DNA of 46,728 nucleotides. It comes from Allobosea sp. 12-68-7. Lineage in GTDB: Bacteria > Pseudomonadota > Alphaproteobacteria > Rhizobiales > Beijerinckiaceae. Both the position numbers and the translations under genes were made by a program. Where the stretch lies: positions 1-46,728 of the forward strand of contig NCCO01000003.1 of NCBI GenBank assembly GCA_002279705.1, in the 5' to 3' direction. Shown one piece after another: positions 8,820 through 16,268 of the stretch (positions are counted from its first letter, which is position 1; the number at the start of each line of letters is the position of its first letter). Below the pieces are notes generated by a model. The model ran no database searches. It saw only the letters and a list, made by a program, of their open reading frames with translations, and had not been told where the DNA came from.

Positions 8820-8907
8820 CCCGGGCTTGCCCCGGGATCCATCGAAGGGCGTCGAACTCTACGATGGATCCCGGATCGGCGCCGCTACGCGGCTTGTCCG
8901 GGATGAC
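8815..8907. repeat. Intergenic palindromic repeat containing a start codon
   Basis: GTCATCCCGG (8815-8824) and CCGGGATGAC (8898-8907) are perfect 10-bp arms. Inner arms around GGATCCATCG / CGATGGATCC also pair. It lies between the binding-protein gene and the ATPase gene. Read on the minus strand, the GGGATGAC end supplies the ATG used as the start of the ATPase frame. Confidence 0.85.
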
Positions 8908-8925
8908 GGCAGCGAGGGAGCACGT

Positions 8926-9933
8926 TTACGCCTTGCCGACGCCCTTGTTGATGAACTCCAGGCTGTAGGCCTTCTTCAGGTCGATGCCGGCGGGGAAGAC
9001 GCCCGCTTCCGTCATCGTCTTGTAGAAGCTCGCCCAGCGCGCATCGGTCATGGCGCCGATGCCGAGCGTCAGCGCGTCGCCCGAGAGCACGATGCCCTTC
9101 TCGTTCATCACCTTGACCGCATAGTTGATCTTCTCCTGATCCATATCGGGGTTGTCCTTCAGGATCTGCGCATTGGCGGCGCCGACGTCCTGCCCCTTCA
9201 TGTAGGCGGCCCAGCCTTCGAGCGAGGCGGTGACGAAGCGCTGGACCAGGTCCTTCTTCTCGTCGACCATCTTGCGGGAGATGTTGATCGTCGTGTTGTA
9301 GTTCTCGAAGCCGGCATCGGCGATGAGATGCACAACCGGCGTGACACCGCCCTGCTTCTGGATGGCGAAGGGCTCGGACGACAGGAAGCCCTGCTGCGAG
9401 ATCGTCTTGTCCATGTTGAAGGTGTAGGGCCGGATCTGCTCGTCGGTGTAGCCGAACTTCGCCTTCAGGAAGGGCCAGTAGCTGGTGCGGCCGGCGGCGC
9501 CGACCAGGATCGGCTTGCCCTTCAGCGCGGCGAGCGAGTCGTTTCCGACGCCCGGATGCGAGATGATGACCTGCGGGTCCTTCTGGAAGATCGAGGCGAT
9601 GCAGAGGAAGGGAATGTTCTCCTGCGCATAGCGGATCGCCTCGAAGGAGTTCGACATGATCATGTCGACGCGGCCGCCGAGCAGGAGCTGCGAGGGGTTC
9701 TGCTGCGGGCCGCCGGGGCGGATCTCGGCGTCGATGCCGTACTTCTTGTAGATGCCGTTGGCGGCAGCGAGGTAGAAGCCGCCATGCTCCGCCTGGGCGC
9801 GCCAGTTGGTCTGGTAGGACACCTTGTCGAGCGTCTGCGCGCTCACCCGCGCTCCGGGCACGGCGACCAGCGCCGCCCCACCGATCAAGCCGAGCGCACC
9901 ACGGCGCGTCAGGCGGTACTTCGTCATCGTCAT
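8926..9933 (-). CDS. ABC transporter substrate-binding protein, NMT1/THI5-like
   Basis: A protein of 335 residues with a twin-arginine leader (LTRRGALGLIGGAAL, residues 7-21) and a likely cut after VSAQ. The mature part opens with VSYQTNWRAQAEHGGFYLAA, characteristic of NMT1/THI5-like binding proteins for pyrimidine precursors, sulfonates or similar small molecules. GGAGG lies 8 bp before the ATG at 9933, supporting that start over the second ATG at 9927. It is the first gene of the importer operon and is divergent from the creatininase gene. The ligand is unknown. Confidence 0.92.
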   Translation of the reverse strand: MTMTKYRLTRRGALGLIGGAALVAVPGARVSAQTLDKVSYQTNWRAQAEHGGFYLAAANGIYKKYGIDAEIRPGGPQQNPSQLLLGGRVDMIMSNSFEAIRYAQENIPFLCIASIFQKDPQVIISHPGVGNDSLAALKGKPILVGAAGRTSYWPFLKAKFGYTDEQIRPYTFNMDKTISQQGFLSSEPFAIQKQGGVTPVVHLIADAGFENYNTTINISRKMVDEKKDLVQRFVTASLEGWAAYMKGQDVGAANAQILKDNPDMDQEKINYAVKVMNEKGIVLSGDALTLGIGAMTDARWASFYKTMTEAGVFPAGIDLKKAYSLEFINKGVGKA

Positions 9934-10134
9934 CCCTGTGACCTCCCCTGATAATCCTCGGCTGAACGCCTTGGCTGCGCGCCAGCAAACTGTATGCCAT
10001 GGCAGGGCTTCGGCAGGAACCGCGACACTGCGTCATGGAGCCGCCGGCGGCCATTGCCCACAGGTGATCGCGCCTGCCTTTTCCGCGCGGGCGGGCTAGA
10101 GTGTGCGGGTCACGCGAATGGAGACGAAGAGACG

Positions 10135-10938
10135 ATGGGCGCGCGCTTCTGGGGCGATCTGAAGACCACTGATTTCGCCCGGCTTTCGGCGGAGGGCACC
10201 GTTGCGGTGCTGCCGCTGGCGGCGATCGAGCAGCATGGGCCGCATCTGCCGGTGTCGGTCGACACCACGATCATGAACGCGATGCTCGCGGAAGCGATGC
10301 CGCTGGTGCCGGCCGGGCTCGACGTGCTCGTGCTGCCGACGCTGGCGATCTGCAAGTCGAACGAGCACCTGCATTCGCCGGGGACGCTGACGCTCTCCTG
10401 GGAGAGCGCGACGCAGAGCTGGATCGAGATCGGCGAGAGTGTGAAGCGCGCGGGCCTGCGCAAGCTGGTGATCCTGACCTCGCATGGCGGCAACATCGAC
10501 CCGATGAAGGTCGTGGCGCGGGAGCTGCGCGTGCGCCACGGCATGCTGGCGGTGACGACGGCCTGGCGCGCCTTCGGCCTGCCGCCGGGCCTCTTCGCCG
10601 AACTCGACGCCAACCATGGCATCCATGCCGGCGACATCGAGACCTCGCTGATGCTCCATTTCAGGCCAGACCTGGTCGATATGGGCCAGGCGGCCACGTT
10701 CAACCCGCTGACGGTCGAGATGGCGGCGGAAGGCTATGCCTGGCTGCGCCCCACGGGCCTGCATGCGATGGCCTGGATGGCGCAGGACGTCCACCCTTCC
10801 GGCGCCGCGGGCGATGCCTCGCTCGCTACAGTCGAGAAAGGCAAGGCGACGGCAGCCTTCCAGGCGAAGGGGTTCGTCGAGTTGCTGGCCGATGTGGCGC
10901 GGTTTCCGCTGGAGCGGCTGCACAAGGGGGCCGGCTAG
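10135..10938 (+). CDS. Creatininase-family amidohydrolase
   Basis: 267 residues from the ATG at 10135, preceded by a GGAGACGAAGAGA purine-rich site. The open frame extends upstream to 9994 but without family similarity. Family metal ligands are visible: the Glu and His of IEQHGPHLPVSVDTTI, the His of TSHGGN and the Glu of HAGDIETS. The family includes creatininase, mycofactocin peptidase MftE and archaeal FAPy deformylase. All are metal-dependent amide hydrolases. Divergent placement beside an NMT1/THI5-like importer and an FAD oxidase suggests they act on the same imported cyclic amide or pyrimidine-like compound, which is inference. Confidence 0.88.
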   Translation: MGARFWGDLKTTDFARLSAEGTVAVLPLAAIEQHGPHLPVSVDTTIMNAMLAEAMPLVPAGLDVLVLPTLAICKSNEHLHSPGTLTLSWESATQSWIEIGESVKRAGLRKLVILTSHGGNIDPMKVVARELRVRHGMLAVTTAWRAFGLPPGLFAELDANHGIHAGDIETSLMLHFRPDLVDMGQAATFNPLTVEMAAEGYAWLRPTGLHAMAWMAQDVHPSGAAGDASLATVEKGKATAAFQAKGFVELLADVARFPLERLHKGAG

Positions 10939-10980
10939 CCGCTGAAAACTCGCCTGTGGCCGCTGCAGGCCGGGCCCGTG

Positions 10981-11271
10981 TCAAGCGACCTTCTGCGCTC
11001 GCTCGACGGTGTCGGGAGCGTGGTCGATGACCTTGAGCAGCGCGCGGGCGGTCCTGTCCAGGCTGCGACGTCCCTGTTCCCAGTCGCGCAAGGTCGCCGG
11101 GCTCAGGCCGAACTTGCGGGCAAAGGCCTCCTGGGAGAGGCCCAGCTTCTTGCGAATGGCCGCGACATCGACCGTCTCGACGGTGATTGTCTTGGCGGGC
11201 TCCTTGTCGCCTCGCGCGATCGCCACCGCTTCGGTCGCGCTCGCGACGAGGTCCTGTCCGAATGTCGGCAT
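10981..11271 (-). CDS. XRE-family antitoxin of a type II toxin-antitoxin pair
   Basis: 96 residues from the ATG at 11271, which follows the toxin stop by one base (TGAGATG), with a GGAGAG site inside the toxin's last codons. The helix-turn-helix IRKKLGLSQEAFARKFGLSPATLRDWEQGRR spans about residues 38-68. The N-terminus (MPTFGQDLV) should contact the toxin. It is a DNA-binding antitoxin and autorepressor encoded after its toxin, as in higBA-type loci. The frame stays open upstream to 11343 within the toxin gene, but that extension is not family-like. Confidence 0.85.
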   Translation of the reverse strand: MPTFGQDLVASATEAVAIARGDKEPAKTITVETVDVAAIRKKLGLSQEAFARKFGLSPATLRDWEQGRRSLDRTARALLKVIDHAPDTVERAQKVA

Positions 11272-11272
11272 C

Positions 11273-11629
11273 TCAACGCTCTCCTGACTTGGTCGCCTGC
11301 CGATAGGCATCGGCGATTTTCGGCAGTGTCCGGGCGAGGTCATTGCGCTCGGCCTGGCTCAGATTGGCCCGCTTGCCCTTGTCGATCAGTGCCAGAAGGA
11401 AGATCGGAACGTCGTCGCCGCCGAAGTAGTGGATCGTGCGGTAGCCGCCGCTCTTTCCTCCACCCCGGCCGGCATGACGCAGCTTGCGCGCGCCGCCCGT
11501 CCCGACCATCAGGTCACCCCCAAGAGGATTGCTGGCAATCGCGACCGCGATGTCCTGAATCTCGTCCTCGCCCAGACCGGCCGTCTTGGCTTGCCGTTCA
11601 AAGACCGAGGTCAGCAGCACGGTCTGCAT
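11273..11629 (-). CDS. RelE/HigB-type mRNA interferase toxin
   Basis: A protein of 118 residues with the RelE/HigB pattern: a short N-terminal strand and helix, GTGGARKLRHAGRGGGKSGGYRTIHYF (about residues 43-69), then IFLLALIDKGKRANLSQAERNDL. The basic GRGKSGGYR region and the KG..NLS block are typical of the HigB2-like branch, whose members cut mRNA on the ribosome. It is the upstream gene of the pair and is coupled to the antitoxin. GCATC-TATC-GATGC (11626-11639) overlaps the start codon and might be part of an autoregulatory site, but it is short. Confidence 0.85.
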   Translation of the reverse strand: MQTVLLTSVFERQAKTAGLGEDEIQDIAVAIASNPLGGDLMVGTGGARKLRHAGRGGGKSGGYRTIHYFGGDDVPIFLLALIDKGKRANLSQAERNDLARTLPKIADAYRQATKSGER

Positions 11630-11690
11630 CTATCGATGCTAAGGCAATGCCGTATCCCTCGACAAGGGGAATCACGGAGGTCTGATTGTC

Positions 11691-13238
11691 CTACGCGCCC
11701 GCCTTGGCGTTGGGTGCATAGATGTCCTTGTACTGCTCGCGCAGCAGGTTCTTCTGGACCTTGCCCATGGTGTTGCGTGGCAGGTCGTCGACGATGAAAA
11801 CCTGCTTGGGCAGCTTGAACTTGGCGAGGCGCTGTTCGAGCGTCTGCGCGATCGAGGCGGCGGTGACGGTCGCGCCGGGCTTGACCACCACCACGGCGGT
11901 GACGCCCTCCCCGAAATCGGCATGCGGGCAGCCAATCACGGCGCTCTCGATCACGCCCGGCATCTCGTCGATCTCGGTCTCGACCTCCTTGGGATAGACG
12001 TTGTAGCCGCCGGTGATGATGAGGTCCTTGCCGCGCCCGACGATGTGGACGTAGCCGGCCGCGTCGATCTTGCCGAGATCGCCGGTGATGAAGAAGCCGT
12101 CCGGCTTGAACTCGGCCGCAGTCTTCTCGGGGTTGCGCCAGTAGCCCTTGAAGACATTGGGGCCCTTGACCTCGATCATGCCGATCTCGTCGGCAGCCAG
12201 TTCCTTGCCCGTCTCGGGATCGACGACGCGGGCCGACACGCCCGGCAGAGGGAAGCCGACCGTGCCCGCCACCCGCTCGCCCTCATAGGGGTTGGAGGTG
12301 TTCATGTTGGTCTCGGTCATGCCGTAGCGCTCGAGGATCGCGTGGCCGGTCCGCTCGCGCCATTCGCGATGGGTCTCGGCCAGCAGCGGTGCCGAGCCGG
12401 AGACGAAGAGGCGCATGTGCTTCGTCGCCTCCGTCGTCAGGCGGGCCTCCTGCAGCAACCGGACATAGAAGGTCGGCACCCCCATCATGCAGGTCGCGTG
12501 CGGCAAATGCTTGAAGACCTGATCCGGATCGAATTTCGGCAGCAGGATCATCGAGGCGCCGGAGAACAGCACGCAGTTGGTCGCGACGAAGAGGCCGTGC
12601 GTGTGGAAGATCGGCAGCGCGTGAAGCAGCACGTCGTCCTTGGTGAAGCGCCAGTAATCGACCAGCGCCAGCGCGTTGGAAGCGAGGTTGTCGTGGCTGA
12701 GCATCGCGCCCTTGGAGCGCCCCGTGGTACCCGACGTGTAGAGGATCGCGGCGAGATCGTCCGCACCGCGCGCGACGTCCGTAAACGCGGTCGAGGCGGC
12801 GAGCGCCTTGTCGGAGAGCGTGCCGGCGGAGACGTCCGGCGAGCGCCAGACGCCGAGCGTCTCGAGCTTCGCATCGGCCATGTCGGCATAGGGCTTCAGG
12901 GCCTGCGCCTTCGCGGGATCGCAGACGAAAACGGCGGGCTGCGCGTCACCGAGGAAATACTCGATCTCGGCCGGGGTGTAGGCCGTGTTGAGTGGAAGGA
13001 AGATCGCGCCCGCGCGCACGGCTCCGAGATAGAGCATCAGCGCCTCGACGCTCTTCTCGACCTGGACGGCGACCCGGTCTCCAGGCTGCACCCCGAGCGA
13101 GACCAGCGCATTGGCGAAGCGGCTGGAGACATCGACCATGTCGGCATAGGCATGGCGTCGGCCGTCATCGAGGAGGGCGAAGGGAGCGTCCGGCGCCGGC
13201 ATCCGAGACCTGACCAGGTCGAACAGGTGGTTGCCCAT
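11691..13238 (-). CDS. matB: Malonyl-CoA synthetase
   Basis: 515 residues from the ATG at 13238 (MGNHLFDLVRS), which has a GAAAGGA site upstream. The frame is open back to 13313 without similarity. It is an adenylate-forming enzyme with the ATP loop ILYTSGTTGRSKGAML, the YGMTETNMNTSNPYEG block, GDLGKIDAAGYVHIVGRGKDLIITGGYNVYPKEVE and the catalytic lysine region near PRNTMGKVQ. Many segments match my memory of Rhizobium MatB closely. It makes malonyl-CoA from malonate, CoA and ATP. The next gene on this strand upstream encodes malonyl-CoA decarboxylase, so together they convert malonate to acetyl-CoA. Confidence 0.94.
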   Translation of the reverse strand: MGNHLFDLVRSRMPAPDAPFALLDDGRRHAYADMVDVSSRFANALVSLGVQPGDRVAVQVEKSVEALMLYLGAVRAGAIFLPLNTAYTPAEIEYFLGDAQPAVFVCDPAKAQALKPYADMADAKLETLGVWRSPDVSAGTLSDKALAASTAFTDVARGADDLAAILYTSGTTGRSKGAMLSHDNLASNALALVDYWRFTKDDVLLHALPIFHTHGLFVATNCVLFSGASMILLPKFDPDQVFKHLPHATCMMGVPTFYVRLLQEARLTTEATKHMRLFVSGSAPLLAETHREWRERTGHAILERYGMTETNMNTSNPYEGERVAGTVGFPLPGVSARVVDPETGKELAADEIGMIEVKGPNVFKGYWRNPEKTAAEFKPDGFFITGDLGKIDAAGYVHIVGRGKDLIITGGYNVYPKEVETEIDEMPGVIESAVIGCPHADFGEGVTAVVVVKPGATVTAASIAQTLEQRLAKFKLPKQVFIVDDLPRNTMGKVQKNLLREQYKDIYAPNAKAGA

Positions 13239-13325
13239 GATCAGGGTCCTTTCAGGCATAGCCGTCGCGTTATGCGGCCCCTCGGGACGGGACCGTTCTC
13301 CCATTGGCGTCACGTGCGTCGCGGG

Positions 13326-14654
13326 TCAACTCGCGGCGGGCCGCAACAGCTTGCGAACGGCGCCGGAGGCGACGACCGTGTTGCGGGTGGCGAAGGCCTC
13401 ATGATTGGTCTCGATGTCATCGAGCTCGTAGCGATAGTTGACCATCACGCCATGCGACTCGCGCAGGCCCCGTGCCGACAGGTTGCCGCCAACATTGATG
13501 CGCTCCAGCCGCGCCCCGTTGCCGAGGTGGAAACGCGCGACCGGGTCGATCACGCGCCCCGACGCCGTTCGCGCCCGCAGCATGTAGTGCGCCATCATCT
13601 GGCCGAGCAGCTTGTCGCGGCGCAACCGGGTCGCCTCGTCGAGGGAGATCGTCTCTCCGGCCGGGCGGGCGAGCTCCGAGCGCTCCTCGTTCGTCAGGCC
13701 GAGGTCGCCCGGCTCGGCGACGAGGCCCTCGAGCCAGCGCGCGAAGCCCGGCACCGGCGACAGCGTGACGAAGGTCTCGAGCCCCGGTAGCTCGCGCTTC
13801 AGATCCTCGGCGACCTGCTTGATCAGGAAATTGCCGAAGGAGATGCCGCGCAGGCCCTCCTGGCAGTTGGAGATCGAATAGAACACCGCCGTCGTCGCCT
13901 CGGAGGCCGGCAGCACCTCGCGCTCCCCGCTCAGCACCTCGCCGATGCCGCGCGGGATCGCGCGGGTCAGCGCCACCTCGACGAAGATCAGCGGCTCGTC
14001 GACGAGTTGCGGATGGAAGAAGGCGAAGCAGCGGCGGTCCGCCGGCTCGAGGCGCCGGCGCAGATCGTCCCAACCCTGGATCTCGTGGACGGCTTCGTAG
14101 CGGATGATCTTTTCGAGCACATTCGCCGGCGAACGCCAGTCGATGCGGCGCAGCACGAGGAAGCCGCGGTTGAACCAGGAGCCGAAGAGATGCCGGAAAT
14201 CGGCATCGACGGTCAGCAGGTCGCGGTCGCTCTCCATCGCCTCGAACAAGGCTTCGCGCATTCGCACCAGCACATGGGTGCCGCCGGGTGCCAGGTTGAG
14301 GCGCCGCAGCAGCTCCTGCCGGCGGGGTTCGGAGGCGAGGTGAAGCGCCGAGATCGTGGCCGCGCCGGGCTCGTTGCGATAGGCCTCGATCGCCCGGTCG
14401 AGCCGCTCGTGATCGGGCCCGAACCGCTCCTGCAGCCTGGCGAAGAAGGCGCGCCGGCCCGGCTTGTCGAGGCGTTCCCAGGCTTCCAGAACGCCCTGCG
14501 CCAGCGCCATGCCCGAGGCCTCGCCCCGGCCCGAGAGCAGATCCTCGCAAAGCCGGTCGATCGGCCGGTTGCGCTGCGTCATGAAGCGCTCGAAGCCGAT
14601 CAGCGCCCGGCCGCGATCGGCAACATGGGTCAGCAATTCGCCGAGAAACGCCAT
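13326..14654 (-). CDS. Malonyl-CoA decarboxylase
   Basis: 442 residues from the ATG at 14654, which has GGAG 4 bp upstream and GGGAGG further out. The frame continues open to 16181 only because of high GC; that extension overlaps the kinase gene out of frame. Family hallmarks are visible: a helical N-terminal domain (LCEDLLSGRGEASGMALA), the acetyltransferase-like catalytic domain with FFHPQLVDEPLIFVEVALT, FYSISNCQEGLRGISFGNFLIKQV and FVTLSPVPGFARWL, and the ending MVNYRYELDDIETNHEAFA. It converts malonyl-CoA to acetyl-CoA and CO2. It ends 88 bp before the matB start, in one transcription unit. No MatR-type regulator is adjacent. Confidence 0.93.
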   Translation of the reverse strand: MAFLGELLTHVADRGRALIGFERFMTQRNRPIDRLCEDLLSGRGEASGMALAQGVLEAWERLDKPGRRAFFARLQERFGPDHERLDRAIEAYRNEPGAATISALHLASEPRRQELLRRLNLAPGGTHVLVRMREALFEAMESDRDLLTVDADFRHLFGSWFNRGFLVLRRIDWRSPANVLEKIIRYEAVHEIQGWDDLRRRLEPADRRCFAFFHPQLVDEPLIFVEVALTRAIPRGIGEVLSGEREVLPASEATTAVFYSISNCQEGLRGISFGNFLIKQVAEDLKRELPGLETFVTLSPVPGFARWLEGLVAEPGDLGLTNEERSELARPAGETISLDEATRLRRDKLLGQMMAHYMLRARTASGRVIDPVARFHLGNGARLERINVGGNLSARGLRESHGVMVNYRYELDDIETNHEAFATRNTVVASGAVRKLLRPAAS

Positions 14655-14728
14655 GTCGCTCCGGACCTCCCGGGGGCCATCATGCCCTGCCGGGCGGCGC
14701 GTGCAAGCCCGCCCGCGCCAATCCGGAG

Positions 14729-15994
14729 TCAGCGCAGCAGCGCCCAGGCCTTCAGGAAGAAGTCGGGCGCGCCGAAATTGCCGGATTTGAGCGCGATCAC
14801 CATGTCGCGGCCCTGCGCCACGCGGGTCCAGGGCACGCCGGGGTCGATCTCCGGGCCGATTTCGAGGAGGCCGATGCCCAGCCCCTGGACGACCGCACCC
14901 GACGTCTCTCCGCCCGCGACGAGCAGGCGCGAGACGCCGCCTTCGGCCAGCAAGGCCGCCGTCTTCGCGAAGGCGTTCTCCACGGTTTCGCCGGCCTTCT
15001 CGCGCCCGAGCTTGTCCTGGATCGCGGCGACCTCGGCCGGATCGTCGCTGGAATAGAGCAGGAAGGGTGTGTCCGCGGCCTGCGCCAGCGCCCAGCCGGC
15101 GAGACCGGCGGCATCCTGTGCTCCGGACACCAGCGCCATCGGATCGACCTTGAGGGCGGGATAGCCGGCCTCGATCGCGTTGCGGATCTGGCCGCGCGTC
15201 GCCGTCGAGCAGCTGCCGGAGATGATGCCGGCGCGGCCCTTCGGTGCGGCGAGGCTGGCGGCGATCTCGCGCTCCGGCAGAAGACCGGCCCGGCGGAAGT
15301 TCTGCGGCAGGCCCATTGCGATGCCGGACCCGCCGGTCAGCAGCTTGTAATCGGCGACGGCCTCGCCCAGCACCATCAGGTCGGCATTGGTGACCGCATC
15401 GGTTACGACATAGCGCACGCCATCGGCCGCCAGCGCAGCAAAACGCGCCTTCACCACCTCGGCCCCGGCCAGGACGGTGCCGTAATCGACCAGCCCGACG
15501 GCAGCGGTGGTCTGCGCGCCCATCAGGCGGATCAGGCTGGAATCCCGCATCGGCGTCAGCGGATGGTCCTTCATCGAGCTTTCGTGAAGCGGCACGGCGC
15601 CGACGAAGAGATAGCCTTGGTAGATCGAGCGGCCATTGGCCGGAAAGGCCGGGCAGACGATGGCGAGGCCGGCGCCCAGCCGCCGCGCCAGCGCATCGGC
15701 GACGGGACCGATATTGCCCTGGGCGGTGGAGTCGAAGGTCGAGCAGTATTTGAACAGGATCTGCCGCGCGCCTGCAGCCAGCAGCGCCTCGCAGGCGGCC
15801 AGTGAATCGGCGACGGCCTCGGCGACGGGGTTGGTGCGCGACTTCAGCGCGACGACGACGGCGTCCGCCTCGGGCAGCGCCTGGCCGGGGCGGGGAACGC
15901 CGATCGTCTGGACCGTGCGCATGCCGCTGCGGTTCAGCATCAGCGCCACATCCGTCGCGCCCGTCATGTCGTCGGCGATCACACCCAGCAGCAT
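14729..15994 (-). CDS. otnK: Four-carbon acid-sugar kinase family protein (OtnK-like 3-oxo-tetronate kinase)
   Basis: 421 residues. The N-terminal domain opens with LLGVIADDMTGATDVALML, and ILFKYCSTFDSTAQGNIGPV (about residues 79-98) is the substrate-binding hallmark. The C-terminal nucleotide domain carries LLVAGGETSGAVVQGLGI. OtnK phosphorylates 3-oxo-tetronates with ATP; related enzymes act on D-threonate or erythronate, so exact specificity is uncertain. The usual partners (aldolase OtnC, isomerase OtnI, dehydrogenase LtnD) are absent nearby. It ends 74 bp before malonyl-CoA decarboxylase on the same strand and may share its transcript. Confidence 0.88.
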   Translation of the reverse strand: MLLGVIADDMTGATDVALMLNRSGMRTVQTIGVPRPGQALPEADAVVVALKSRTNPVAEAVADSLAACEALLAAGARQILFKYCSTFDSTAQGNIGPVADALARRLGAGLAIVCPAFPANGRSIYQGYLFVGAVPLHESSMKDHPLTPMRDSSLIRLMGAQTTAAVGLVDYGTVLAGAEVVKARFAALAADGVRYVVTDAVTNADLMVLGEAVADYKLLTGGSGIAMGLPQNFRRAGLLPEREIAASLAAPKGRAGIISGSCSTATRGQIRNAIEAGYPALKVDPMALVSGAQDAAGLAGWALAQAADTPFLLYSSDDPAEVAAIQDKLGREKAGETVENAFAKTAALLAEGGVSRLLVAGGETSGAVVQGLGIGLLEIGPEIDPGVPWTRVAQGRDMVIALKSGNFGAPDFFLKAWALLR

Positions 15995-16120
15995 CGTCGT
16001 TCCTCCGTCGGTCTCGTGCCGGCTCCGTCTGCGTCGCTTTGTAGCCGCCCGCTGGCGTCAAGGCGATCCGGCGCGACGCATGAGGCACACGGCCGCATCG
16101 GCCGAGGCTGGCCGCCAAAT

Positions 16121-16150
16121 TGCATGCAGGCATCCCTCGCAACGGCATGC
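16121..16150. promoter_or_regulatory. Candidate operator in the otnK / peptide-importer divergent gap
   Basis: The 274-bp divergent gap 15995-16268 carries two copies of the palindrome GCATGC in TGCATGCAGG (from 16121) and CGGCATGCAT (16143-16152), about two helical turns apart and in an overall inverted arrangement. It could be an operator for a regulator of either side. No regulator gene is adjacent, and nothing else clear was seen in this gap. Confidence 0.25.
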
Positions 16151-16268
16151 ATCTGCCTTGGAGCATGACGCGGTGCGGCATCGACGCCGCCGCGATTTTG
16201 CATCAGGCTGGTACCAACCGGAACGATCTTCGGCGATCATGACCGCAGACGACAACAGGGGACATCCG

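Noticed and set aside
13326-16181. A single 951-codon frame covering malonyl-CoA decarboxylase and the kinase region
   Set aside because: Only 13326-14654 resembles a protein family. Upstream the frame runs out of phase through the kinase gene and gives Arg/Gly-rich nonsense typical of high-GC DNA.
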